A stretch of 64,000 bases of DNA from Flaccisagitta enflata (taxonomy: Eukaryota; Chaetognatha; Sagittoidea; Aphragmophora), in assembly GCA_965153355.1 (NCBI GenBank), contig OZ231126.1, forward strand, positions 108,810,001 through 108,874,000, in the 5' to 3' direction. The translations under genes were made by a program, and so were the position numbers. The notes below the pieces were generated by a model. It was not told where the DNA came from, searched no databases, and saw nothing but the letters and a program-made list of their open reading frames with translations. Below, one piece after another: positions 28,700 to 37,768 of this stretch (its first letter is position 1; each line of letters opens with the position of its first letter).

Positions 28700-28904
28700 G
28701 TGAGAGGATGATTTCATTTCTCCCAAATGTCTAAACAAGTATTATGGGGATACAACATCGCTGCTGGCGGGTTATAAGAGGCACGCCCCCTTTGCATGCA
28801 CATACACACAGAGACCCTTCCCCTCTCTACACACACAACCCCCCCCCCCCCACACGCACATGAACACAAAAACACATTAGATTCTAAGAGTTCAAATAAA
28901 TACT

Positions 28905-29000
28905 AGGGCCCTTTTTGGGAAATGGTCCCAAAATGCCAATGTCCTGTGGAACTCTCGAGGGAATTTCCATATGTCTCTTCAGGTCCATCAAGATTCAAAA
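28905..29000. repeat. R2 end fragment in intron (28700-29034)
   Basis: CCTTTTTGGGAAATGGTCCC, then CCAATGTCCTGTGGAACTC and GGGAATTTCCATATGTC resemble one R2 terminus. A C-run and short CACA tracts lie just upstream (28795-28865). Confidence 0.6.
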
Positions 29001-29034
29001 AGTTTATTTCCCCATTTACCTCTTTAATTTCAAG

Positions 29035-29203
29035 GACCTCAGTGTTGGAAGAATATCATCCAGAAATCAAAGGAAGTATAAAGCAAAAGATGCAAGAAGC
29101 ATACCAGCCCTTCCAGGAAGTGGAGAAGAAGACGTTGCTGTTAATCTTTGGAACCTTGCAAGAGAGGATAGTGCACCTGACAAAGAAACTTCAATCATTC
29201 CTG
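29035..29203 (+). CDS. protease-transposase gene: exon (56 codons)
   Basis: Acceptor tttcaag (29034), donor CTG then GTTAGG (29204). In phase it encodes SSRNQRKYKAKDARSIPALP, a pattern like the ordered-helix segment that comes before MULE-type cores, then an acidic stretch and ETSIIP. An alternative frame is also open over this exon, but it does not fit the neighbours. Confidence 0.55.
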
Positions 29204-29329
29204 GTTAGGATTGCTGCAAGCATTGTATAAAGAAAATATTCTTGCAAAAACGTGCCTAAAATCTCATTTTACCATGAGCAAAACTGCTTATTATTGATGT
29301 TTGTCATCTTCCGCGCATTTCCGTGAAAT

Positions 29330-29500
29330 GATAACAAGGCCGGATACACGGTTACCCCAGTCGCGTGCGGGGGGGCAGGGGCCGTATTTGAGGTCACTTG
29401 ATCATTTGGGCAGGAGCAGTGAGGCCAAAAACCGCAAAAAAACCCTAAAAAGTAAAGTGTGACGGACGGATGGACAAAGCGGGGTGTAGAGTCAATAATT
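29330..29500 (-). repeat. R1 repeat in intron (29204-29970), minus orientation
   Basis: ACAAGGCCGGATACACGG, CCCCAGTCGCGTGCGG, GGGCAGGGGCCGTA, TGAGGTCACTTGA, GGGCAGGAGCAGTGAGG, AAAGTGTGACGGACGG, and ACAAAGCGGGGTGTAGAGTC: a well-preserved copy. A second, plus-oriented 5' part follows at 29563-29645 and is cut by an R2 copy. Confidence 0.8.
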
Positions 29501-29644
29501 TTGTAATCATGATACAGTATGATGTAGCTTTGGTTAGATGGACCATCTTATTCCTAGTCTTTAGTAGTATGCTATGTGACTCAGCATCCTGCTATGTTTG
29601 CCCCTCTGAACATCCATTTGCCCATGTGTCAGTTGGTCACTTGG

Positions 29645-29950
29645 TCCCCTTTTGGGCAGTGGCCCCAAAGGGGTCGATGACCTATGCTTTCACACATATG
29701 GGGAATTTCCCTTTTCTCCTCCTTCTCCTCCTCCTCCTCCTTTGTACCCCCGCCACCTGAAACTCCAGTATTGAGGCCCAAATTCCAGTCTCAAAGCCAA
29801 AATCTGTCTCGAGACCCAAATCCTAGTCTCGGGGGCCCAAATTCTAGCCTCAAGGTCTAAATCCTAGCCTGGAGGCCCGTAGGCCAGCCTTGAGGCGAAA
29901 ATCTCAGCCCTGAGTTCCAAATCCCAGCTAAGGAAGCCAAGATCCTAACA
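29645..29950. repeat. R2-like element in the same intron
   Basis: Starts TTTTGGGCAGTGGCCCCAAA and GGGGTCGATGACCTATGCTT, then CTCCT repeats and (CCAAATCCTAGTCTCGGGGGC)n units. This is the GATGACC subtype, also seen at 39925 and 41840. Confidence 0.65.
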
Positions 29951-29970
29951 ACATTTTTTGTTTATTCCAG

Positions 29971-30056
29971 GAGTGATCCAGCGGATGGAAATAAAAGATG
30001 GAATGATACTTTTGTACAACAATGATGCACTTTCTTTTTACCTTGAAAAAAATGAT
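29971..30056 (+). CDS. protease-transposase gene: exon (28 codons)
   Basis: Acceptor tttattccag (29970), donor GAT then GTGAGG (30057). It encodes MEIKDGMILLYNNDALSFYL in the phase carried over from 29203, and ends on a codon boundary. Confidence 0.6.
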
Positions 30057-30070
30057 GTGAGGGTGACTAA

Positions 30071-30074
<4 letters not shown>

Positions 30075-30159
<85 letters not shown>

Positions 30160-30369
30160 GAGAGAGAGAGAGAGAGACAGGCAGAAAAACCGACAGACCG
30201 ACTGACCAATAAACCAACAGAGAAAAAGAGTCAAGGAGACAAGGAGATAAAGAGACAAACAAACAAGACACACTGCTACCCTTTTTGCGTGCGGGATGGG
30301 AGGAGCAGTGCTGGAGAAGGTCATGTAGGCATCTGGGCAGGAGCAGTTAGCTCAAAAGGCTCAAAAACG

Positions 30370-30434
<65 letters not shown>

Positions 30435-30462
30435 TACACACACACACACACAAATACACAGA
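30075..30462. repeat. (GA)n, R1 fragment and (CA)n inside intron 30057-30627
   Basis: (GA)n at 30075-30177, an R1 remnant with GGGCAGGAGCAGT at about 30270-30370, then (CA)n at 30370-30462. No coding. Confidence 0.8.
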
Positions 30463-30627
30463 CAAAGGTCTCATCCTTTACGGGTTATAGATATTGAGAC
30501 AACAAGAGATTAAGAAAAAACAAAAGAAGCAATAACCTTAGAAAATTTCGCGTAAAAATAAAAAAGTTCCTTTTTTTTCAAATTTTCCCATTTTTCAAAT
30601 AAGTTGTATTCTTTCCAATTCTCTAAG

Positions 30628-30692
30628 GAATTACCACTCATGATTGATGCCACTGGTTTGAAGATACAACAGTTTCAAGGAAAAAAGGAATG
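30628..30692 (+). CDS. protease-transposase gene: first catalytic Asp exon
   Basis: Acceptor ctaag (30627), donor TG then GTAGGT (30693). The exon encodes LPLMIDATGLKIQQFQGKKE. The IDATG resembles the first Asp motif of MULE-family DDE transposases. The split Trp codon is completed by the next exon. Confidence 0.65.
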
Positions 30693-30785
30693 GTAGGTGG
30701 CCGCTTTGAACCACATGTTGTTAGATTGTTGGTGATAATACAATTTTGTTTCACTGATACTACCAAATCTCATCCTTGTTATTAG

Positions 30786-31015
30786 GTATCTCTCCGTTGG
30801 AGCAATGCCCCTTTCTGTAATTGGGGAAGGAGTTATTCCAATATTCTATTTCCTTCTGGAAAAACATGATAAGAAGTCTTTTAAGGACTGCCTCAGCAAA
30901 TTTTTTGAAGATGTGAGATATCTCCGTGACCATACAGCAACTCATCACAAAAAAAAAGTGGCACCGTATCAAGTCATAACCGATATGTCCCTGGTCATTT
31001 TTCAACCATGCATAG
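30786..31015 (+). CDS. protease-transposase gene: DDE core exon with second Asp
   Basis: Acceptor ttattag (30785), donor ATAG then GTATG (31016). After the completed Trp it encodes YLSVGAMPLSVIGEGVIPIF and an amphipathic helix (KKSFKDCLSKFFEDVRYL), then VITDMS, the likely second catalytic Asp, followed by a helix into the next exon. Beta-beta-alpha-beta order and spacing between the two Asp motifs agree with a MULE-like RNase H fold. Catalysis would be DNA cleavage and strand transfer in the nucleus. Confidence 0.65.
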
Positions 31016-31202
31016 GTATGAATAGGAAAGAAATTTGACAAACCTCAGTTGAAATTTCTAATCATGATGAATTTGGGAAAGTTACATTCTGCCCTGATTT
31101 TCCTTGGTTATCAGTAGATTTCTATCATTGCTTTTATAAGAAATATTGGGAAAGTACATTTAGAGGACAAACATTAGGGCCAGAAAAAGAATATCAAATG
31201 TG

Positions 31203-31405
31203 CTTTTTAATCGCGTGCACGCGACTCTAGAACCCGCTTTGTCCGTCAGTTGGTCGGTTGGTCGGTTGGTCACACTTTACTTTTGTTTATGATTTTATTT
31301 CTTTGACCTCACGGCTCCTGCCCAAATGGTCTGGGGACCTCAAATGTGGCTCCAGCCCACTTACATGAGACTTCGGTAGCTGTGTATCCGGCCTTGTTTT
31401 AATTG
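31203..31405 (+). repeat. R1 repeat in intron (31016-31455), near-complete
   Basis: TCGCGTGCACGCGACTCTAG, AACCCGCTTTGTCCGTC, (GGTCGGTT)n, CACACTTTACTTTT, CTCACGGCTCCTGCCCAAAT, and TGTGTATCCGGCCTTGTTTT. This is the best compact copy (about 200 bp), and its ends are well defined. Confidence 0.85.
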
Positions 31406-31455
31406 AATCCTACATACCAATAAAAAAATCATAAAAACTTCTATTGAAATCCCAG

Positions 31456-31560
31456 AAATTTTCAACAACACATCAATGACAACCTATCAGAATACAATTT
31501 CTGATATCCTCCATGGGGATCGTTCCGAAGAACAGTTGCCTAGATGCTTCATGAAAATTG
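31456..31560 (+). CDS. protease-transposase gene: exon (35 codons)
   Basis: Acceptor atcccag (31455), donor ATTG then GTAAAA (31561). In phase it encodes IFNNTSMTTYQNTISDILHG, then LPRCFMKI, and splits an Asp codon with the next exon. The C...(D)xxH pattern across this junction resembles the conserved zinc-like or active-site-proximal segment in MULE-type proteins. Confidence 0.6.
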
Positions 31561-31617
31561 GTAAAAAAATATACATAGAGGAGGGGAGGGGCATTCATTA
31601 TCAAATTGAAATGTCAC

Positions 31618-31618
<1 letters not shown>

Positions 31619-31702
<84 letters not shown>
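31619..31702. repeat. (CT)n microsatellite in intron 31561-31769
   Basis: (GTCT)n then (CT)n, ending in GTGTGTAAA. The intron's own acceptor is cttttacag at 31769. Confidence 0.9.
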
Positions 31703-31704
<2 letters not shown>

Positions 31705-31769
31705 AAAATATGGCCTGTCTCTCACTGATTTTGGTGATCTATCCAGCCTTTTTTCTTGATCTTTTACAG

Positions 31770-31962
31770 ATTATACTCACTACATACACGCTGTGATGAA
31801 TTGTTATATCAAAACGTTCTTCAAAAACAATGACAGAGATAGGGGTTTATGGATTGATTTATACAAAAGCCTCTATTTCTGCACAAGCCATGAAGATATG
31901 GAGGTCCTCCTTTATGAAATGTTTGTCTATGGAATATCAAAAAAAGACTCTACAATGTCAAA
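31770..31962 (+). CDS. protease-transposase gene: exon after the second Asp (64 codons)
   Basis: Acceptor cttttacag (31769), donor AA then GTAAGT (31963). It encodes YTHYIHAVMNCYIKTFFKNN, then LYKSLYFCTSHEDMEVLLYE. An acidic residue here (SHEDME or LLYEMF) could be the third catalytic acid, but I cannot place it without an alignment. The phase agrees on both sides. Confidence 0.6.
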
Positions 31963-32480
31963 GTAAGTTAGATATAAACATAACTTACGGCTTGCAACAG
32001 GGATCGTTTTTTGCTTCTTAGCTATGAGTCAAAAATTCTACTCAAAAAATGCGTTTAAATTAAAAAAGAGCTTCAAACAGAAGCTACAAAACCACGCTCC
32101 ATGCTCAAAAAAGTTGAACGCCAAATCAACTTACCATTCGGTTCTTAAGAGCAACCTCTTATTTTTTCTTAGTTCTTTTATTTTGACTTTTAGCCTTGTT
32201 CCAATAATAATAATTTGATCACTGGCATCTAACAAAATACAGTCAAACCCAGATCTCACGGATTTCAAGGAGTTACAAATTTTATCTTTTATCAGTAAAT
32301 AGGATATAGGAAGAGAGAAGTTGAAGGGACCATAAACTTTTTTCCATTATAAGTGGCATCCATTATAAGTGACATCCATTATAGTGGGCGGGTCTTTTAG
32401 AGCGGGGCTCTTTTTCTAGTAAATATCTTGTTCCAGCTTCTTTATATTGTTCGAATGCAATGAAAATCATTTTTTTGCAG
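31963..32480. other. last intron; contains tandem ATAAGTGGCATCCATT units
   Basis: 518-nt intron. Positions about 32345-32385 hold three short units of (A)TTATAAGTGACATCCA. No R1 copy is seen here. Confidence 0.6.
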
Positions 32481-32622
32481 CCTTGCTCGTCAGGACATTG
32501 AAGAAACAATCACAAGGTTGGATGATGAAATCAATTTTCGTTATTTGACAACAAAAAAAGAGAAGAAAAGAAAAAAAATCACATGGCGAATTCTTCATCA
32601 GTGCAACTACTCATGGAAATAG
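32481..32622 (+). CDS. protease-transposase gene: last recognised exon
   Basis: Acceptor tttttttgcag (32480). It encodes LARQDIEETITRLDDEINFR and a Lys-rich stretch (TTKKEKKRKKITWRIL), ending at TAG (32620-32622). The Lys cluster could be a nuclear signal. In related transposases the protein is usually longer after the second Asp, so this copy may be C-terminally truncated or the stop may be a mutation. No further exon was found before the R1 array at 32738. Confidence 0.5.
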
Positions 32623-32734
32623 AAGATACATGGGATCGATTTTTGCCATATCTTATTTTCAAGAACATTCTTTGAATCAAGAAGCTGGGTTCATGGATGC
32701 ACAGTGCCATCACCTTACTTTTCTTTCATTATCT

Positions 32735-33605
32735 TTTTAGTCGCGTGCTAAGAGAATCTACACCATTCATCTGTCACATTTCACTTTTTCAATTTTAGTT
32801 GTGTGCTATGTGTGCCACCGGTTTTGTCGGTTGGTCAGTTGGTCCATCAGTCTGTCAGTCCATCCATCCATCCATCCATTCGTTCATCCATCCATCTTTC
32901 CATCCATCTGTTTGTCCATCCGTACGTCCATCCATCTGTCCATTGGTCTGTTTCCCGTCCATCCATCCATCTGTCCTTCCATCCATCCATCCATCCATCC
33001 ATCAATCCATCCATCCATCCATCCATCCATCCATCCTTCCATCCGTCCATCAGTCCGTCTGTCCATCCGTCTGTCCATCTGTCCGTCCGTCGGTCCGACC
33101 CTTGTCCGTCCATCCATCCATCCGTCCATCTGTCTGTCCCTTGTCCGTCCATCCGTCTGTCCGTCTGTTCATTTGTCTATTCGTCCATCTGTCCATCCAT
33201 CCGTATGTCTGTCCGTCTGTCTGTCCATCATTCCATCTGTCCATCTGTCCATCTGTCCATCCATCTGTCCATCCGTCCATCCATCAGTCCGTCCATCCAT
33301 CCATCCATCCATCTGTCTGTCCATCCGTCTGTCCATGTGTCCGTGCATCTATTTATCCATCCAACGGTCCGTCTGTCACACTTGACTTGTAGTTTTTCAG
33401 TTTTTTTGCGTTCTTTGAACCATCTGATCCTATCCAAATGATCATATGACCTCAAATACAACCTCTGCCCACCCACACATGACTGGGGTAGCCGTATATC
33501 CAGCCTTGCTTTTCCTATTCTTAGACCTCTCTGCTTTTGCCCCTATGCTTAGGTGACCTTAAATACCGCCCCTGCTGACCTGCATGCAACTGGAGTAGCC
33601 TTTTT
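32735..33605 (+). repeat. expanded and nested R1 copies with (CCAT/GTCC)n tract
   Basis: Two R1 starts (GTCGCGTGCTAAGAG at 32741 and GTTGTGTGCTATGTG at 32800) run into a 520-bp (CCATCCATCTGTCCGT)n tract (32835-33375). CACACTTGACTTG and the usual tail with CAGCCTTG follow near 33515, and a second partial tail ends near 33600. The tract reads as Ser/Pro/Ile/Cys frames in all plus-strand phases and as Met/Asp/Gly/Trp frames on the minus strand. None is a gene. Confidence 0.8.
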
Positions 33606-33889
33606 CGTTAGCAAGGTGTTAGTTCAATGGGTACTTATTCATTACTCAACATTATTTGATTTGTAACATTGATTAAATGTTGTGGCAGTTTTCTTGTTAA
33701 AAAAATATACATATACTCAACATTGTTGTTTATATTTCAAGGCGCTGCTTATTATAGCAGCACATATCCTTTTCATCAGGAATATCTCTCTACCTCAGCT
33801 TTTTCTAGGCCTTTTCTTGAGTTTTATTTGGTTTTATTTTGGAGATTTTCTTTTATTATCGTTTTTGTGCTTGAAAAAAAAAAGGAAGA

Positions 33890-34390
33890 AAAAATTTGGA
33901 AAAAAAAACGAAAATCAAAAAGAAAAAGAAAAACAAGAAGAAGAAGAAAATGAGGAAGAAAAAAAGGAGGAGAAAAAGAAGAAGAAGACAAAGAAGAAGC
34001 TGAAGAAGAAGTAAATGAAGAAAAAGAAGAAGAAGATGAAGCAAAAGAAGAAGAAGAAGAAGGAGAAGAAGAAGAAGAAGAAGAAGAAGAAGAAGAAGAA
34101 GAAGAAGAAGAAGAAGAAGAAGAAGAAGAAGAAGAAGAAGAAGAAGAAGAAGAAGAAGAAGAAGAAGAAGGAGAAGAAAAGGAAGAAGAAGAAAAAGAGA
34201 AAGAAGAAGAAGAAGAAGAAGAAGAAGAAGAAGAAGAAGAAGAAGAAGAAGAAGAAGAAGAAGAAGAAGAAAAAGAAGAAGAAGAGGAAGAAGAAGAGAA
34301 AATGAGATTAAAGAAGAAAAACAAGGAAAAGAAGATGCAGAGAAAGATGATGAAGAAGAAGAAGAAAAAGGAAGAAGAAGAAGAGAACTA
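33890..34390. repeat. (GAA)n microsatellite, about 500 bp
   Basis: Near-pure purine tract GAAGAAGAAG with minor GGA/AAA variants. Poly-Lys and poly-Ser/Leu frames over it are artefacts. The purine/pyrimidine strand asymmetry could form triplex DNA. Confidence 0.9.
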
Positions 34391-34432
34391 CAAATCAATT
34401 TGGAGAAACTTTGGCAACTTCCTCCTCAAGTA

Positions 34433-35374
34433 AGATAAGTACCAAAAATGGTGAGATGGTAGCCGGTTTGGTGAGATGGTAGCAGGTCAGATCTGTACCA
34501 TGTAGCTTTTACCAAAAATGGTGAGATGGTAGCCGGTTTGGTGAGATGGTAGCAGGATACATGTGAAATCATCCTTTTTGGGGAAAAATGGTGAGATGGT
34601 AGCCGGTTTGGTGAGATGGTAGCAGGGTTCATGTGAATTCAGTCTTTCTGGAGAAAAATGGTGAGATGGTAGCCGGTTTGGTGAGATGGTAGCAGGGTTC
34701 ATATAAATTCAGCCTTTTTGGAGAAAAATGGTGAGATGGTAGCTGGTTTGGTGAGATGGCAGCAGGTGACATGTATATTCATCCTTTTTGGAGAAAAATG
34801 GTGAGATGGTAGCCGGTTTGGTGAGATGGTAGCAGGTAAGATTTGTACCATGTTACTTTTACCATAAATGGTGAGATGGTAGCCGGTTTGGTGAGATGGT
34901 AGCAGGGTTCATGTAAAATCATCCTTTCTGTAGAAAAATGGTGAGATGGTAGCCGGTTTGGTGAGATGGTAGCAGGGTTAATCTGTACCAATTGTTTTTG
35001 ACCAAAAATGGTGAGATGGTAGCCGGTTTGGTGAGATGGTAGCAGGTGACATGTGTAGCAAGTGTTTTTGACCAAAAATGGTGAGATGGTAGCCGGTTTG
35101 GTGAGATGGTAGCAGGGTTAATCTGTATCAATTGTTTTTGATAGAAAATGGTGAGATGGTAGCCGGTTTGGTGAGATGGTAGCAGGTTACATGTGTAGAA
35201 AGTGTTTTTGACCAAAAATGGTGAGATGGTAGCCGGTTTGGTGAGATGGTAACAGGGTTAGTCCGTACCAAGTGTTTTTGATTGAAAATGGTGAGATGGA
35301 AGCCGGTTTGGTGAGATGGTAGCAGGATACATGTGTATTCATCCTTTCTTGAGATAAATGGTGAGATGGTACTA
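34433..35374. repeat. 70-bp minisatellite array, left block (about 13 units)
   Basis: The unit is 70 bp. Each holds two near-copies of GGTGAGATGGTAGC (one followed by CGGTTT, one by AGGnT), then a variable segment ending in TTTTTGACCAAAAAT or TTCTGGAGAAAAAT. Several spacer subtypes alternate, suggesting higher-order arrangement. The array is split from the right block by an insertion. Confidence 0.9.
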
Positions 35375-35375
35375 C

Positions 35376-35633
35376 AGGCCTGAGCTATATAGCATTTTTG
35401 TTAACTATACAATACCAATACAATACTTTCAAGTATTGGGACAATACAATACAATACCAATACAATACAATATCCATTTAAATTGTATACAATACATTAT
35501 CATTGAATACAATACAATACAATATTTAATCACCTATATATAGTTTTAATGATTAGTATTAAGTATTGGAAAGTAATCTTTTTGTCTGTTTGTCAGTCTG
35601 TCTGTCTGTTTGTTTCTTTCTCTCTCTTTTATA

Positions 35634-35699
<66 letters not shown>

Positions 35700-37768
35700 T
35701 TCTTTTATTTTCTCTCTTCTGTCTCTCTACTATAGATATTTGATCTTCTTTCTGTTCCTCCTCTTCATCCTCCTAGCTTCTAGCTACTAATTGTTACTGT
35801 CATAGATTCTTATTCTTCCTCTTCCTCTTTGTATATTCCAACCTACTCTTACAAGTTCCTCTTTCTCTTCCTCTTTTCATCCCTCACTCACTTTCACTTT
35901 GAGCAAATCCACTTCTTCTCCTTTTATCTCTTACCTTCTCCATTTCTTTTGTTTTCCCTCAGACCTTTGAATGCTTCTCCTCTTCCTCCTCATCTCATTC
36001 AATCTTTCTCTCATATAGGGGGGAGACAATAACCCGAGTCTAAAATATAAAGGGATTTTCTAGGATTTTCAAAGTCGCATCACGACTGTAAAAATGCAAG
36101 CACCTGGCTGATTTTTGGTATATACCCTTCTTGACTCTTGTACTTTGATAAGAAAAAAAGATTAGGGGGTGAAACGCCTCCAAAGGAACCAGTTTACCAC
36201 CCACACCTACCACCACATCCTCGATTTTGACTTTTTTAAGGCTCAACAACCAAAAATCTAACTTCAATACGTTGAAAAAATGAATTTTCCTGGGGTGTCT
36301 TATACTTGGGTAGTGCTCATTGGATGTCTCTGAAGGGATTTAGGCTAAAAAAATCAAAATCCAAGAGTTTGTTTTCTCACAATATTGTCCACAAGCAAAC
36401 TCCACCTATTTTTGACTAATTTGCTTTTATAATTCATCCTACCCAAATTTGAGGTTTTGACACCCTTATCCATCCATCTCAGTCCAAAAATCATTTTGAT
36501 CTATCCCTAAGCATTTCATCTTAGGGGCCTACTAAAACCTAACCACCCTACTATACCTCTGGGCTCACAATAACATCTTTTGTTTAGTAGTTCCTACCCT
36601 GTGACGAGAAGATGTCGCAAGGGGTGTTGTCTCCCGCCTTATTAGAGGGGGGCACCTCACATTTTTTCAAGAACTATTCTGGAACAATAAAAAACTGAAA
36701 AAATGAGACTTTGGAAAAGTGAAAAACCATATCAGGGCCATTTGATAGGTATATCATAGCCTACACAAGTCAGAAATAGTTTGAAAAACACTCATTTTGA
36801 CCACATTTGGCGATAGTCCATTTTAAGCAAAAATGAGGGTTTTTATAGTGGATTTTTCTCAAATTTCAGGTATTTTTGGAGGATTTGAGGGAATTTTCAT
36901 CTTGTTTACATGTTTATATGCTAATCTAACAAAAAAATTGACAAACTAGCTGAAAATTACAAATCTGATATTAGCGAGATACTCTTATAAGGGGGGAGAC
37001 AATAACCCGAGTCTAAAATATAAAGGGATTTTCTAGGATTTTCAAAGTCGCATCACGACTGTAAAAATGCAAGCACCTGGCTGATTTTTGGTATATACCC
37101 TTCTTGACTCTTGTACTTTGATAAGAAAAAAAGATTAGGGGGTGAAACGCCTCCAAAGGAACCAGTTTACCACCCACACCTACCACCACATCCTCGATTT
37201 TGACTTTTTTAAGGCTCAACAACCAAAAATCTAACTTCAATACGTTGAAAAAATGAATTTTCCTGGGGTGTCTTATACTTGGGTAGTGCTCATTGGATGT
37301 CTCTGAAGGGATTTAGGCTAAAAAAATCAAAATCCAAGAGTTTGTTTTCTCACAATATTGTCCACAAGCAAACTCCACTTATTTTTGACTAATTTGCTTT
37401 TATAATTCATCCTACCCAAATTTGAGGTTTTGACACCCTTATCCATCCATCTCAGTCCAAAAATCATTTTGATCTATCCCTAAGCATTTCATCTTAGGGG
37501 CCTACTAAAACCTAACCACCCTACTATACCTCTGGGCTCACAATAACATCTTTTGTTTAGTAGTTCCTACCCTGTGACGAGAAGATGTCGCAAGGGGTGT
37601 TGTCTCCCGCCTATATTTCACTCTCCTCAAATCAACTTTTCTATAATATTGTATAATATTGTATTGTATTGGAAAAATTACAAAATAAGCTTTACGTATT
37701 GGGAAAACCCAATACACAAGAATATTGTAAACCCAATACCAATACACAATACAATCGCTCAGGCCTGG
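35376..37768. mobile_element. hAT-like non-autonomous element in the minisatellite, with a nested insert
   Basis: Inverted ends CAGGCCTGAGC (35378) and GCTCAGGCCTG (37768) flank the insertion. The neighbouring target sequence GATGGTAC/GATGGTAG agrees with an 8-bp duplication differing at one base. The subterminal regions are (AATAC)n-rich on both sides in inverted orientation. Inside are a (CT)n tract (35636-35695) and the 1.6-kb directly repeated element at 36017-37614. Confidence 0.7.
36017..37614. mobile_element. 1.6-kb element with two near-identical 630-bp direct terminal repeats
   Basis: Copies at 36017-36643 and 36988-37614 differ at about one base. Each begins GGGGGGAGACAATAACCC and ends GTGTTGTCTCCCGCC, which are short inverted repeats. 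About 345 bp lie between them, and TATA flanks both outer ends. The layout is that of a TRIM/solo-LTR-like element or a tandemly duplicated TIR element. The interior has no gene. The 75-residue frame found identically in both copies (36040-36267 and 37013-37240, minus) has no other support. Confidence 0.7.

Noticed and set aside
29035-29230. 102-residue frame in another phase over the exon at 29035-29203
   Set aside because: It reads smoothly, but its phase does not fit the split codons of the neighbouring exons, whereas the chosen frame does on both sides.
32799-33441. Long plus-strand frames (up to 212 residues) rich in His, Pro, Ser, Ile and Cys
   Set aside because: All three phases and the opposite strand are open because the (CCAT/GTCC)n tract lacks stop codons. 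This is a microsatellite inside an R1 copy, not a gene.
33824-34398. Poly-Ser/Leu and poly-Lys frames
   Set aside because: Translation of the (GAA)n microsatellite only.
36040-37240. Identical 75-residue minus-strand frames in the two 630-bp repeats
   Set aside because: Identity simply reflects the recent duplication. The frame has no start context, no homology I recognise and AT-rich codon use like non-coding DNA.
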